From Phytophthora colocasiae (Eukaryota; Oomycota; Peronosporomycetes; Peronosporales; Peronosporaceae), in assembly GCA_018806915.1 (NCBI GenBank), contig JAGKQI010000105.1, positions 1,302,001 through 1,366,000 of the forward strand: 64,000 nucleotides of DNA, read 5' to 3'. The translations under genes and the position numbers were made by a program. The notes under the pieces were generated by a model. The model was given only the letters and a program-made list of their open reading frames with translations, did not search any database and was not told where the DNA came from. Of the stretch, positions 41,601 through 50,915 are shown piece after piece. Within the stretch, counting starts at the first letter, position 1, and each line of letters begins with the position of its first letter.

Positions 41601-44365
41601 GTCAATAGACTAGAGCACTGCTGCACTAACTTCAATGAGTCTGGTGAGCTGTCCTCCACTGTCGAAAGCTGTTTAAATACACGCGCCAAGAAATCTTTCA
41701 CGCCTTCATCTGATTTGTAAGAAAGCTCGTCGGACGATCGCTCATAAACACGAAGTAACTCACGCGTAGCCATTTCGGCGACTTCGAGAGGAGCTTCAAA
41801 TGCGATACGCCATAGAGCATCCATTCCAAGCAGATTCAGCGTGCTAGTTTCCGTAGTGTCTTCCACTCGCTGCATCAACTTCTGCTGCGCATTTAATCCC
41901 ACAAAGTATGTATTGAAGCATTTGTAGCCCATACACCCGAGAGTTCGAAAATCGGTTTGCTTGCACAAGAGCTCGTTGAAGACGTATAAGCAGACGTCTA
42001 AGCTAAAGGCTGAGCTGATAGACCCTCCAACCGTGCTCGTACCAGGTGCAGTCCCGCCTTGTGGGTGGCTGCGCAGGCTTGTTTGGTTAAAAAATATCAA
42101 ACAGAACTCACGCTCCGCAGGTGACGATGACAGTACCCCCCACAAGCGTTCGATCTGTGGGATCGAGAGTTCCAGATTCGGCGACTTCACGTGAACATAG
42201 TGAATCAGTTCTAAGCGGTGACCGATAGCCGTGCGATAACTCGGGGATTGCTTATCCGTACTCCTTGCCACAAACGTCGCAAGCTCATCAAACAACAAGC
42301 TCACCAATCCATGTTCTGAATTCAGAGATTCCACCACGAGTGCCTGGTCGATTCGATATGAGTCGATCAGGAATTTAAGCAGTTCCAACGACTTCGACGC
42401 TGTCGAGTCCTTACTAGATAATTCCGCTGAGGTACCTGATGTAACTGAGCTGCTACTGCCAGGTGCCGGAGGAATAATCGTAGAAGACGGAGATGTAGCA
42501 GAATCCGATGCTGAGCTGGATAACGAGCAAGACTTTTTAATTCCATCAATGCATTCGTTCAAGAATGCTTTTCGTAATGGCTCGCCATATTCGCTCCGTA
42601 GTCCTTCTTGGAAAAAATCACGCAAGCTTCGGCTTAGGCGGATGTTCGCGATACTGCAGTGCATTTGAATAGACCAGAGTAGCTGTAAGATTGCTGTTGT
42701 GACGTTTACATTGCGCTCCATGAGGAAGCCCGGAGAATTCGTCGCCAATCGCTGCAAGAACGAAATAAGCTCCGGAAAAGGTTCGTTCTTTTCCAGGCTT
42801 CGCAATAACGAAGTATGGATACTTTCCACTAGATGCAATAGCAATTCGTTCGACAGAAACGGCACCGTAGTGATCAGCAGGTTGTGGATTTCATGAACCA
42901 AAGTCTGGTCTTTTTGAATGCAGGACTGCCAAATGACGTCAATGGCGTGCGTATCCAACTTGTTGGATTCCGCTAAAAACTTAACCAGCAACGCACTGCG
43001 CGACACAATCTCACGATGAATTCTATCGCCAAAAATCTCCTCCAGAATCTTCTTCTCCACCACCCAAGTACTCAATATGAAATCCAAACGTGTACGATCT
43101 TCTTCGCCATTTTCCTGAACATTTTCCGCAATCAGTTCTGGAGCTGGGGCCTCTCCTTTCCCCGTAGGGATCCAGTTATGTGTTGGGGGCAAATATTCTT
43201 CGTACTGCGATTGGTGTTGGTAATAATCGATATCTTGGTCAGATCCAGGCTGCATTTTATCAGCCTCCGAAATAAACCACCACTTCAAACCACTCTTCAT
43301 GGTGCAGCAGAAAAGAGTAAACACTTGGCCCGTTTCTTGCTGCCGGAATACATACGTTGCCGACGTCGAATTCGCCTTCAACGTGTACGTACCGTTAACA
43401 GCAGCTGTACCAGCATTTCGTACAAAGTACTTCGGAGGGAAAGCTCGCGACGCTCGAGCACAGTTGACAATCTGACTAATTTGCTCCAAGCCGAAGAGCC
43501 GTAACGGCAACGAAGTCGACTGGACATATCTTTCCGTAATGTCGAGCCACAAGGAATTAACAGCTTCAGATGAGACAACGCCTGCATCAACCAGTCTCCG
43601 AATAATGCCAATCACGGCACCCACTGCATCACTAGACTCTTTCTTTAAAACTGAGTCGGATATCTTGGTGAAGTATGTCATAATCAGCACCGAGATCTTA
43701 GTGCAGATGGTTTCGGGAACAGATGTCCGGAACTCCAGCAGAGCCTGCAGCAAGATGCGAATATCCTCACTGTCCATAGCTGACTCGAGATCGTCTCCTT
43801 CCCGGTGGTTTTGCATGAGCATCTCCAGCGTACTCAACAGCAAATGGAAGCCCTTCATCTCGCAAAAGGCTTCAATGCACTGCGCACGCACTTCCGGTGA
43901 CCCTGGCACCTTGTTCCAGTAGCTTCCTATCATAGCTGAGGTGCGTAGGTCCTTGTAAAACGTTCTCTTCTTGCTAAATACCATCGTGAGCACCGGTAGA
44001 GCTTGAAAATACTTGCCGGCCTTCATTTGTGCAATAGCCAAAGGCACCGCAAGGGACAAACACTGCGTGACACAGGACTTTTCAAAGGAGCCGATCTTGC
44101 TGGCGTGCTGATCCAGCATGATGCTGATGATCTTCTGGAAGGCATCATCCAAAAAGGCCTGACTCTCTGGCCGCTCCAAGTGTTGGTAAGCCGAGTTGAG
44201 CACTTTGACTGCGTTCTGCCAGCCCACAGTGGACTTGAGGCGCAGATCCTCCTGCACCACGTGGAAGAGCTCGAGCTCGTCGTCTTCCATGGTGTTGGAG
44301 CCGCCTTCCTGACTCTTCTTGCGACGCTTCTGACTGTCCTTGTCCTGGGCGGGTGTGCGTTCCAT
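35624..44365 (-). CDS. Giant ubiquitin-specific protease (USP9/24/34-like), 2913 residues
   Basis: Removes ubiquitin from proteins; C19 cysteine protease. One exon of 8.7 kb; ATG 44365 is the first in a frame that is open but Met-free back to about 44650. The N half is helical, ARM-like, as in USP9X/USP34, with a ubiquitin-like segment near 1020-1080 (TKILSSGSAITGDQKTLADL). The catalytic domain starts at GLKNQGCSCYMNSFLQ (Cys1565) and ends with GVAQGGHYYSFIYD (His1970); the zinc-ribbon pair CELC is kept. The usual GATCYMNS reads GCSCYMNS. A module of about 100 residues (AVNGxY ... FTLFCC ... WWFIS) occurs near residue 317 and again near 2715, bracketing the enzyme. Acidic, D/E-rich C terminus. 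It is divergent from the LRR gene across 775 bp. Confidence 0.9.
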   Translation of the reverse strand: MERTPAQDKDSQKRRKKSQEGGSNTMEDDELELFHVVQEDLRLKSTVGWQNAVKVLNSAYQHLERPESQAFLDDAFQKIISIMLDQHASKIGSFEKSCVTQCLSLAVPLAIAQMKAGKYFQALPVLTMVFSKKRTFYKDLRTSAMIGSYWNKVPGSPEVRAQCIEAFCEMKGFHLLLSTLEMLMQNHREGDDLESAMDSEDIRILLQALLEFRTSVPETICTKISVLIMTYFTKISDSVLKKESSDAVGAVIGIIRRLVDAGVVSSEAVNSLWLDITERYVQSTSLPLRLFGLEQISQIVNCARASRAFPPKYFVRNAGTAAVNGTYTLKANSTSATYVFRQQETGQVFTLFCCTMKSGLKWWFISEADKMQPGSDQDIDYYQHQSQYEEYLPPTHNWIPTGKGEAPAPELIAENVQENGEEDRTRLDFILSTWVVEKKILEEIFGDRIHREIVSRSALLVKFLAESNKLDTHAIDVIWQSCIQKDQTLVHEIHNLLITTVPFLSNELLLHLVESIHTSLLRSLEKNEPFPELISFLQRLATNSPGFLMERNVNVTTAILQLLWSIQMHCSIANIRLSRSLRDFFQEGLRSEYGEPLRKAFLNECIDGIKKSCSLSSSASDSATSPSSTIIPPAPGSSSSVTSGTSAELSSKDSTASKSLELLKFLIDSYRIDQALVVESLNSEHGLVSLLFDELATFVARSTDKQSPSYRTAIGHRLELIHYVHVKSPNLELSIPQIERLWGVLSSSPAEREFCLIFFNQTSLRSHPQGGTAPGTSTVGGSISSAFSLDVCLYVFNELLCKQTDFRTLGCMGYKCFNTYFVGLNAQQKLMQRVEDTTETSTLNLLGMDALWRIAFEAPLEVAEMATRELLRVYERSSDELSYKSDEGVKDFLARVFKQLSTVEDSSPDSLKLVQQCSSLLTGLVSSARKKQTFVPHGLSGRGAYFKLKVIAQRIPSSNASGAGASGTSAGTQDNVRTMQASAYSNQTLWHFRKQIEKLVGHPMQQTKILSSGSAITGDQKTLADLDITESSELRILMFNSVVQRSSSNAMDQDQGMASADKDSPASPSSLSEHHPGVVIAHDASYFRILFRVLDIVEGHSVHELLWAFLKQIPTSDELLNRVSNIGATEPGDGDVNMNSPSNDPANGGSKPDWSSMVKGISSHQAIYTLQIMDALLLPSDGAKISFAQTYLQRFISGGGFHEVLSYFINANFHESSFNEGAAVALRILKFCLFDSGHDNGLYSANKEIPDEALSDGDSQAKSGDGAQIPRAKIIVEQSRYDQLVLKIAELVVSEYTRVEEKTPTKKTAYRILLDAVKTVESIVSIAQDAAAKYVKALEPRAIIMNIFTRFESDQVRDQWGSSLESVCKASDAAAEVVYEECIQSIDRIETVTAPCDQYTKMLCSLARLDSGNTSSSCQKLAEAVVAKLRRGFSSKFLACNERSGEVLIGFLEFLREVLVVHADVRAGIARDIVDVVYEECLFTLPSEDRHRCPLCVSLETRRPAFKLLASAIFSDSSILHDLHGRLTKLFTRSDALRFKWGQENNIETRGNGEHVGLKNQGCSCYMNSFLQQLFMHPTLRQGLLGANVAPRPSSQEPTKAEAEKFPERLVGCRVALECLGGRVYEANVVGYDDLSGQHTMRYENGGEATFVLAEGRPGNENGRYVILQPELTGTEATLEVLRQLQRTFCYLRDSEMRYFNPKAFVDSCTCLNLEFSVYQQNDATEFCDKLLDRLETGLKTTPQGTRCLQDVLGGKLISQKLPKDCGHRYEREEPFIRLELQIRGKESIEESLSAFVEGELMDGDNKVECELCATKKAAVRRTCFGSLPNLLILHLKRFDLDYTTFETVKLNNRCSFPMRLSMKPYTKSGIEEQEARSNLQQEREETSTDEDMASDDSSDSDEFMADVNGDTPAIHNASPRSSIKLAASPRSATGDNSEGDDRNSFRSDPNYEYRLKGILVHSGVAQGGHYYSFIYDHMSEKWFKYDDEDVTPFDPANIEAECFGGVQRRSWHGSSNSMEMEVFSNALMLFYEKVIPVEPDAVPGKAEAGGEVSSDVVAAPDEERCEYEAEVWKSNEVFLQNSYLFDVEFHEFLREMVQSQYIKEASAADEDVPMALSPSTQANDISAPPAPPAPVALAVPAVRADEEIQMTLTEIGVEFVLSVLLHSREKHGIARWITVLVSKFTRSKAICVRFFSALSTSKRILWLRGLLFECPDSIARQSFVHLVSRALTAYETHRKEEQTALDKTGAEAAEEADTTVIRAFLDAIASFLDQTSIMQQSHLEECFMLLRNCAEISLVARTQLQQLEMIARLINFFLCDRGPSALRDAFPSSTLQPTASRYASPDYQYLLEAVIAILGLPRRTTEPLLTEASTQYPHRTVLSDKAEHALTEIFQDYQTSGGADSNPGMGLDELKKFFSVSLSSATSSPAVEQQAQGMLIKYGTPVVDSTKDEPASTSRVELDGFMLYYTDMAATSTKSVLQDLRQFGFSEDLQRHSLSNGDIPTGAQVLEGLSALSRGALLNDVFFDSALEEEAETTCELLLRLSLGDHETSTRLLRALLHCLQSTETGWKGQPVVDACALGVQRVLGYECDYQKELVELALIHSDYGLLSSARSRENLRSRYVNTGHVPLFVYRQLVLVLELRARVPAVSEWLDGHRSEWEWLYEWLRLESLQPSLGGRLALLRREPAKLEMLWRLGEALGIPYQEEQRRYMVESAGYAAVNGVYVSTTHVHDNCLTYACTKTDIEYTLFRCCMPSKARRWYISYSPNKKLLGTMSDEDFYFVQSHIDDEAPPVDGWKVWVKNEKAKPPVPTVRLYSSTVAALDGEGDAADASDSVEGYMASGGFGDQEDNLSAPTAPSSDMVVETVDVDADAETVEYDDSEDEIRDSNERFRAVHLDTQEDGSGTDDFM

Positions 44366-45140
44366 AGAGCGCTCGTGCAGCTTCTTCTTGTCCTCCTGCG
44401 GGCTTTGACTGGGGCTCGCTATGGTGCAAACGGTGGCGAGGCGGTGGCCCGACCTGCTACTGCTGCTGCTGTCGCTTAAGTTGCTGCAGCGGTCGCTGGC
44501 AAATTTGCGGCAGGACTGCTTGACCTTCTTGGTCTTTGTGCTGCTGCTCCCGACGCTTTTCCGCTTCCGCCGCTGCTGACCGTCGTCTGTCGTACTTCCT
44601 CTGGGGGAGATGGCGCGTCCCCCTCTGTCTCCAACTGAGCTGGGTGCGCAGGAGACGCGTCAAGGGAAACGAGACGCGAGTGCGGGTGCTTCTTGCCGGG
44701 TGAAAGCTTCTTCGCGCAAAAAGAGGGAAGATACTGAAGTACCGGTTTCATACCGGTACAGATCTCTGCAACCGGTAGGTCCAAGCGACATATCTTCACG
44801 TAGAAATATATAATGTCGCTCTCTGTACAGAAAATTGCCGTTAGGCCGCTTGCGCCGTAGTGCTCTACACAGACCACTTGCGCAGACGAATCTTGGTACA
44901 AGCCTAGAGAACCATTTGCTACATCTTGTGACGAACTTGCAAGGCGCTACCTGCCCTATACGACACGCACGGCCAGGATATCCTCTATAAGAACAGCTGC
45001 CACGTTATCAGTTTCCGCCGGTACGCGGATTAGGTAGTACCGTGAGCGACACTAGCCTCTCATATACCGGTAAAAACCGGTAATTCTAATTCAAGCAACG
45101 TAAGTTTTTTCTTCGTGCAACATTAACATTCATTCCGATC
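44366..45140. promoter_or_regulatory. Divergent promoter region with repeated ACCGGT boxes
   Basis: Between the protease and LRR-gene start codons. ACCGGT (a palindrome itself) occurs at 44741, 44752, 44770, 45066 and 45076, four of them within TACCGGT or ACCGGTA, giving one cluster near each half of the gap. The 44370-44650 part is open in the protease frame and codes for a lysine/serine-rich sequence with no start codon, so it may be leader. No RNA gene seen. Confidence 0.45.
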
Positions 45141-47805
45141 ATGGACCGCCTTGAAGTGCGCGCTCTAGTGCGGGCTCCGGAGCGTGCAGTTCCTGAGGCT
45201 CCTAGGGATCGAGGGATCTCCATAGACGACTCATTAGATGAAGAAACGTTTATTAAGACGCTGGAGGAGACGCTGCAGCACCATGTTGCCTCGTTGTCGC
45301 AGCAGTTCCTCGTACTTAGCGAGTCCCAAGTCTATCGTCTGGCCTTCCGTCTGCATGACGCTCTTGTACCGAAACGCGACGCTGATACGGGCGTCATACA
45401 GGCGTGGACTATACAGCCGCAATTACAGCTTAAAGTCAAGGCCAGTGCGCATATTCAAGTGCTGAAACTGTCCACGATACTGCGTGAAGTGCAGCGACTA
45501 CGACTACATCAGTGGCAGACGGAAGAAGAGCCTGTAGGAGATGTCATTGAGGTGGAGATTTTTCCTTCTTTAAGAGTAATTGAAGCCCTTAATACGGGGA
45601 GCAGAGGGTTGCAGAGCGTACACTACTTTGCTGGCCAATTGAGGGAACTGCACATTGAACACACTCAAGTGACGACGTTGCAGGAATTGCTGAACCCCAA
45701 GCAGCAGGAAAACAAGGTATGGAGGAAGCTATTGAAGTTGCAGATGAATTGCTGTGACTTGGAGGTGGTAGACGGATCTGTGAACTTGCTGAGAGCCGTG
45801 AGGACTTTGGACTTGGGCTGGAACCAGATCAAGACATTCGAGACCGACGTGACCACGAAGACACTTCAAATAATGAATTTGTGTCATAACCAGTTGAAGC
45901 TGGTGCCGCCGATCCAGTCATTACGGGGGTTGAGGGAACTGGACCTAGCGGTGAATGGGATTGAGTCGCTGAAAGGACTGGAGAAGCTCACAGCATTGGA
46001 GCGGCTCGATATCTCGCACAACTTGATCGGTGATATCACTGAAGTGGAGCTACTCACAAGACTGCCAAAGTTAACGTATCTGAAGATGGAGTTCAACCCC
46101 ATTGCTCAACGACCAGACTATAGACGAGAAGTGCTCTTCTACTTAGGCGAGCCGATTGAGCTGGACGGTCTGCGCTGGAGTAATGCCGAGGTTAGCAGCA
46201 TGGCAAATCGACGCGTGCTGATGATGCTGGATGGAGAAGTGGAGCGAACTTCTGAGAGCAGCATGTGGGGGCAGGCAGTTGAGACTCCTGCGTACCCCAA
46301 AGCTCGTGTCCAGAGTGGTATCATCATGAAGAACCCCAAGCTGGTGCTGGAATATCCGCGATTGCCTCGATCTCAAGCTGCTCCTGCTCACTTTGTAGAA
46401 ATACAAAATCCACCATCGACGTTGCCGACATACAGCAAGCACTTGAGTAACACTGGTGGGAGCGAGGCAGAAAGCGAGCACAGTTCCCTAAAGTCCACAC
46501 AAAGCATCCAAGGAGCTCAAGGTACTCGCCCGACATTTCGAACTGTTGACGATTACTTCAGAACACAGCGTGATTTTATCGTGTCAAAGGATAAAAAGGA
46601 AACGGGGAACAGCGAGGATCAAGCAGCAACGAGCGGTATATGCCTCTAGCGGACCTTATTCTATGTAAATTTTCTCACGATACACGTTCTGTGATGCAGG
46701 GGAGGAAGATAGCGATGACTCCAGCACCGAAAAGACCAGGAAACGGAGTCGCAAATACACGGCAAGTGACTTTATGCGCGATTTTGAGGAAGAGGAGTTG
46801 CTCGTTCGAGAAGGAAATGATACTGACACTGTGCACGTTATCGTTGCACGCTCCACGTCGCAGACTCAGTTATCGAGCCCACAGGTATTGAACTTGTAAC
46901 TTGCCCGCGACCTCGTCTACTGAGTACTAAGTATTTATTTTTTATTCGGAACGGGCGTGTCAGAAACATGGACGGCATGTCAACGTCCGAGTTCTGTTAA
47001 GTGCAAAAGAGGCTGCTGAACTTGATCTTCACTTCGGAATCGATGGCGTCCCAGCAAACGTGGAGATCAAAGTACATTGTATAGTTATGCTGGTGGTGAT
47101 GCCGTACCATACTGATAGTTTTGATTCGTGTACTCGTTGCAGTCTCGGGAGCTGGTCGAGAGGTTTACTGTGAGCGATGGCAAAGGTCCGATAACCATTA
47201 CTCGATGGCTCCCCGATGTTGTTGCTGTTGGCGCGTCAATGCGCTCGAGCCGCGCGAAGATCACTATGATGAAGTTTCAACCTCGAGCTTCAACCAGTGC
47301 AACAGATGCTGCTTATCAATTCGATGCGGTTGCCACCTTCGAGACTCTGTATTCATGGCTGGTAGCTCGTTTGTACCAGCAATTCAAGGGGCACATCGTG
47401 ATCTGCAACTGCGTCAATTGTGGAGCTCTTTCCCTATTCACGCCGAAGTATCCTGCTCGATCAGAAGTTGACGACGCTTTGATGGTCTATTCGTGTTTGT
47501 TTTGCTCAAGCTGCAACGTGCGAGAAACATCATTCAAGAAGCTCGTTGCGATATGTTCTAACGAAGGAGTGACGATCCCAAGCAGCATTCCGTTGGCACC
47601 ACCGCCATGGGAGATGATTACAGAAGGGTTTTACATTGAAGAGCCAGTAGGTACCGACCCAGAGATACGTGAGTGTGTCATGGTTGCATGCAACGGTATT
47701 CGCGAAGTTGCTACCCCCTCCATTGATACTGGTGCAAGTGACGATGCGCACAGCAACGAGATCAGTGACGCAATTGTGCACGCGATGACTTCAACGATAA
47801 GGTGA
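45141..47805 (+). CDS. Leucine-rich repeat protein resembling STK11-interacting protein, four exons
   Basis: Exons 45141-46635, 46700-46884, 46964-47071 and 47143-47805; introns 64, 79 and 71 bp, GT..AG, phases consistent, 816 residues. The first half has about six to seven leucine-rich repeats (LRELHIEHTQV; RTLDLGWNQI; QIMNLCHNQL; RELDLAVNGI; ERLDISHNLI; TYLKMEFNPI) with the closing RPDYRREVLFYLG cap, much like STK11IP/nischarin and other PX/LRR trafficking proteins. The second half has acidic, serine-rich stretches (EEDSDDSS) and a C-terminal domain with three Cys pairs (CNCVNC, CLFCSSC). STK11IP binds the LKB1 kinase and the endolysosome; transfer of that role is inference. It ends 28 bp from the PIG-O stop, tail to tail. 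Confidence 0.75.
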
Positions 47806-47833
47806 ATGCAGTTCAAGCTTGACAAAATTCTAT

Positions 47834-50755
47834 TTATTCTAATCTGTGTTTCTTGCCTGAATCTTGGTTGTGGTAAAATGGTGCTAGCAGTAGAAGAAGC
47901 AACACCTCGGTTATGAGCAAGATCACTCCGTCATAGATAAACTTCGGCGCAAAGATGGCCCAAACCATCAGATGTCTCCGCTGCAGCGCGACGAACAGCG
48001 TTGACACCAAAGCGTTGAGAGAGAAGTAGGCCGAACAGGCTAGGAGAAATTGAGATTCTCCTTCTGCCTTCAGCTGGTGTTGCGTCAAATTAAGCCAAGG
48101 CAGCGCTAGCACAGCCAACGCCAAGCAACCGAAAGTGTTCAGACCAAGCAAGACCCCAGCCGCGTAGAAGTTGAAAGTGTCGAAGCCTACGAAACCCGCA
48201 GCATTTTGTAAACTCGTAAATGTGTTCGCATGTCCCGTTGTGAAAAACGCTTGATATGAGCACGAGGCCCAAAGCAAAACCCACGGTGTGCTACTGCCAA
48301 ATGTGGCTGGAGAAATTGATCGGCGGCAAGTTACAACGAACGCAAAACTCAAGCATTGCACCACCAGACACAGCACCGACAATGGGGATGTAGGTCCGAG
48401 CACAAGCATAAATGCCGGGACGAGCAGCCAAAACAAGAGGGGGTGAGCACTCGTACTTGACCCTTGCTTTCTTGATTGCCGTAGATCCACGAGGACACCA
48501 ACTCCACCACCTAGGAAAACGAGATAAACGAACCGCGGCAGCCATAATCTCCAGAATTTCACGTTGATTGGCGAAACAGCCCAAAAGACTGCACACGCAC
48601 AGAGGCTCATCAGCGATGCTGCGAGCAGCACTCGTTCCAATCGCGATGGTTTCTGCCCAGTGTACTTGGTCATCAAAGTAGAGGAGGCAACAGCGAGTAT
48701 CGCTATAGCAGCGAGCGGTGCAAAAGTTCTCTCCAATGTCGTAGTTGCCTTTATAATATTGGGCGGTTCCAATGCGCTGCTGAGTCGTGTTGCGAAGATG
48801 AAGGCCAGTGCAGCAGCAGTGGCAGCATTTCGGTTGACGTCCAAGCGCTGCGAGCAGGCAAGCAAGAAGAAACCAGTGGTTGCTGACAGAAACTGCATCA
48901 CGCTGCCCTCGGCCACGATGTAGCTATTGGAGAGCAGTGCGAGCGCGTGAAGCACCACGACAACAGTGGTTATAACTGCTGGCATGGAGGGTGACAGATT
49001 TCGCACACATGCTCTGGGTTCTTGAACACTCCTGGGGGTGCTTTTAAGGTGAGATGCGAGCTGGCGAGTCATATCAACCAGACCAGTGGAAGCAGCTACT
49101 GCTAGTGCACGCGACAGTGGGGCAGCTGGAAGGAGCGGCAGGTTAATACTTGCTGGGAATAGCAAGAATGATCCACCCGTGACAATAACAAGACCTAGCG
49201 AAGGGCTCCATGAAGGATCTTCTTCGACAACGCGAGTAGATACGACACCAATGATGAACGCCCACGTAAGAATGAGCATCCCCCAACCCATGCTGCAGAG
49301 ATCAAACTGCGTCCAAATGGAGCGCCCCAGCGACAGTGCTTCTCGTAGGTAATGTTGCTGCTGCTTCGCAAGATCTTCGTGGAGACGAAAAAGCAACGGA
49401 AGGTCTGCTTTCACGTACGAGGGACTTTCCTCACTTCCTTGAACTTGTTCAAGCTGCTCTTCGACTTGACGAATGTCCGCAAAGAGTTTCTCCAGCTGAT
49501 CGTACGCTCGCTCAGGTAGTTTAGAGGCGGACGAGTATCTGAAGAGATATCGTCGTACCTGGTCGAGGTTCAAGCGCAAAGCTCGGTTTAACGTTTCGAA
49601 TGCTGTCAACGCTGTGTTTTCGCCAGTGTTCGAAGGTGAGGAAACGAAAAACAGCGATGGAATAATGCTGCCAAGGTTTCCAAACGGAATGGGCAAACCA
49701 CTCAACAGGGCCAACGTAGGGACAAGGTCCACCTGTGGCACCTCTCGCGAGCTGTCACGAATCTTCTCAGCAAATTTCCGCAGATCATTTCCCTCCTTAC
49801 TGTCATCTTCTCCCCCAGTAGCAACCAGCGATCCCTTGCTATAAAGGAACAACGCTGCACCAGTCTCCTCATCGCTAGCACCGCCGTGGTTTCCGTCAGC
49901 CGACATCCCGTGATCCCCCAGCACAGCCAGAAGCACATCGTCTCCATCTGGCATGTCCTTAAGCGTCTGCAACAACTTTTCCAATACACCATTCATTTCA
50001 TCCAACTTTTCCGCCATGAAGGCAGAGCTGGGTCCATGTGTGTGTCCAACATGATCAACCCCGAGGAAATGTGCGATCAACAAGTCCCAGTCCGGCTTCT
50101 GCAGCTCCGGGAACAAATGGGCCGTCACACCGCGATCCACAGAGTGTAAATCCTTGACGTTAAATGAGTCGAAGGCGAATTTCCTCGTGAACTCCCGAGC
50201 ATAGAGCGAATCCCACGTGTCATCCCCCATAAAGATCACTCCTCGTTGCTGGGCTCTCAGTTGATGCAACAAATTGTCCTCGACGATCTGACTGCTAGCT
50301 GCCATGTTGTCCTTAATATCCAAGAACGTCGGTAACGATCCGGTCGTCAATCCCTTAAGTCGTTGCATAGTCATCGTAGGTGGATCGGCCACAAACTTCA
50401 GTAGCAACGAGTGCTCCGGTTCGTGGGTCAGCGTATCATTAAAAATCGGCAGTCGGTCGCTATAAAACGACGAGTACTGAGCACTTGATCGCGTGGCTGC
50501 AAAGTCGAAGCGAAGGGCGTCAATCACTACGAAGACGATGCGACGGAAGCGGCGGGGCATCCAGCAGCCTTCGGGGCTGAAAGTCTCTTCATGGCCGCCA
50601 CGGAGATGCGTTGGCACGGCGTTTGTATCGGATGGAGACACTTGGCAGCTGCTGAGGTCTGCAACCTCGAAGCGAGTGAGGAAGAAGCCTGTGGTGAACA
50701 AATAGAGCGCTGCTGCGTGCAGCGTTAGCAGTGCTACAAGCACTCGCCGTCCCAT
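47834..50755 (-). CDS. PIGO: GPI ethanolamine phosphate transferase 3 (PIG-O/GPI13)
   Basis: Adds phosphoethanolamine to the third mannose of GPI anchors in the ER, the group later linked to protein. ATG 50755 was chosen; the frame is open 14 codons further but without an ATG. 973 residues. N-terminal signal-anchor LLTLHAAALYLFTTGFFL, then the lumenal alkaline-phosphatase-like domain: VVIDALRFDF (metal Asp), TMQRLKGLTTGSLPTF (nucleophile Thr), FLGVDHVGHTHG, and VLGDHGMSADGNHGG (metal Asp/His). The remaining 450 residues hold about twelve or more hydrophobic segments, as the family requires. Followed 5' by the HECT gene in the same direction with about 160 bp between. Confidence 0.92.
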   Translation of the reverse strand: MGRRVLVALLTLHAAALYLFTTGFFLTRFEVADLSSCQVSPSDTNAVPTHLRGGHEETFSPEGCWMPRRFRRIVFVVIDALRFDFAATRSSAQYSSFYSDRLPIFNDTLTHEPEHSLLLKFVADPPTMTMQRLKGLTTGSLPTFLDIKDNMAASSQIVEDNLLHQLRAQQRGVIFMGDDTWDSLYAREFTRKFAFDSFNVKDLHSVDRGVTAHLFPELQKPDWDLLIAHFLGVDHVGHTHGPSSAFMAEKLDEMNGVLEKLLQTLKDMPDGDDVLLAVLGDHGMSADGNHGGASDEETGAALFLYSKGSLVATGGEDDSKEGNDLRKFAEKIRDSSREVPQVDLVPTLALLSGLPIPFGNLGSIIPSLFFVSSPSNTGENTALTAFETLNRALRLNLDQVRRYLFRYSSASKLPERAYDQLEKLFADIRQVEEQLEQVQGSEESPSYVKADLPLLFRLHEDLAKQQQHYLREALSLGRSIWTQFDLCSMGWGMLILTWAFIIGVVSTRVVEEDPSWSPSLGLVIVTGGSFLLFPASINLPLLPAAPLSRALAVAASTGLVDMTRQLASHLKSTPRSVQEPRACVRNLSPSMPAVITTVVVVLHALALLSNSYIVAEGSVMQFLSATTGFFLLACSQRLDVNRNAATAAALAFIFATRLSSALEPPNIIKATTTLERTFAPLAAIAILAVASSTLMTKYTGQKPSRLERVLLAASLMSLCACAVFWAVSPINVKFWRLWLPRFVYLVFLGGGVGVLVDLRQSRKQGSSTSAHPLLFWLLVPAFMLVLGPTSPLSVLCLVVQCLSFAFVVTCRRSISPATFGSSTPWVLLWASCSYQAFFTTGHANTFTSLQNAAGFVGFDTFNFYAAGVLLGLNTFGCLALAVLALPWLNLTQHQLKAEGESQFLLACSAYFSLNALVSTLFVALQRRHLMVWAIFAPKFIYDGVILLITEVLLLLLLAPFYHNQDSGKKHRLE

Positions 50756-50915
50756 GATCCTCTTAACAAGGGAACGATAAGCAACGTACTGACACAAACT
50801 GTAGTAATATCAGTACATGTCTGGCTTAAGCTTGAACATGGAATCAATACTTCTTTTGCTTTTGCTGTCATGTAAATATGAAGCTACGTCATGTAGGAGG
50901 AGGAGCTGGCACAGT

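Noticed and set aside
35779..44479. Many plus-strand frames of 60-160 codons opposite the ubiquitin protease
   Set aside because: Low-complexity shadows of a well-supported gene on the other strand.
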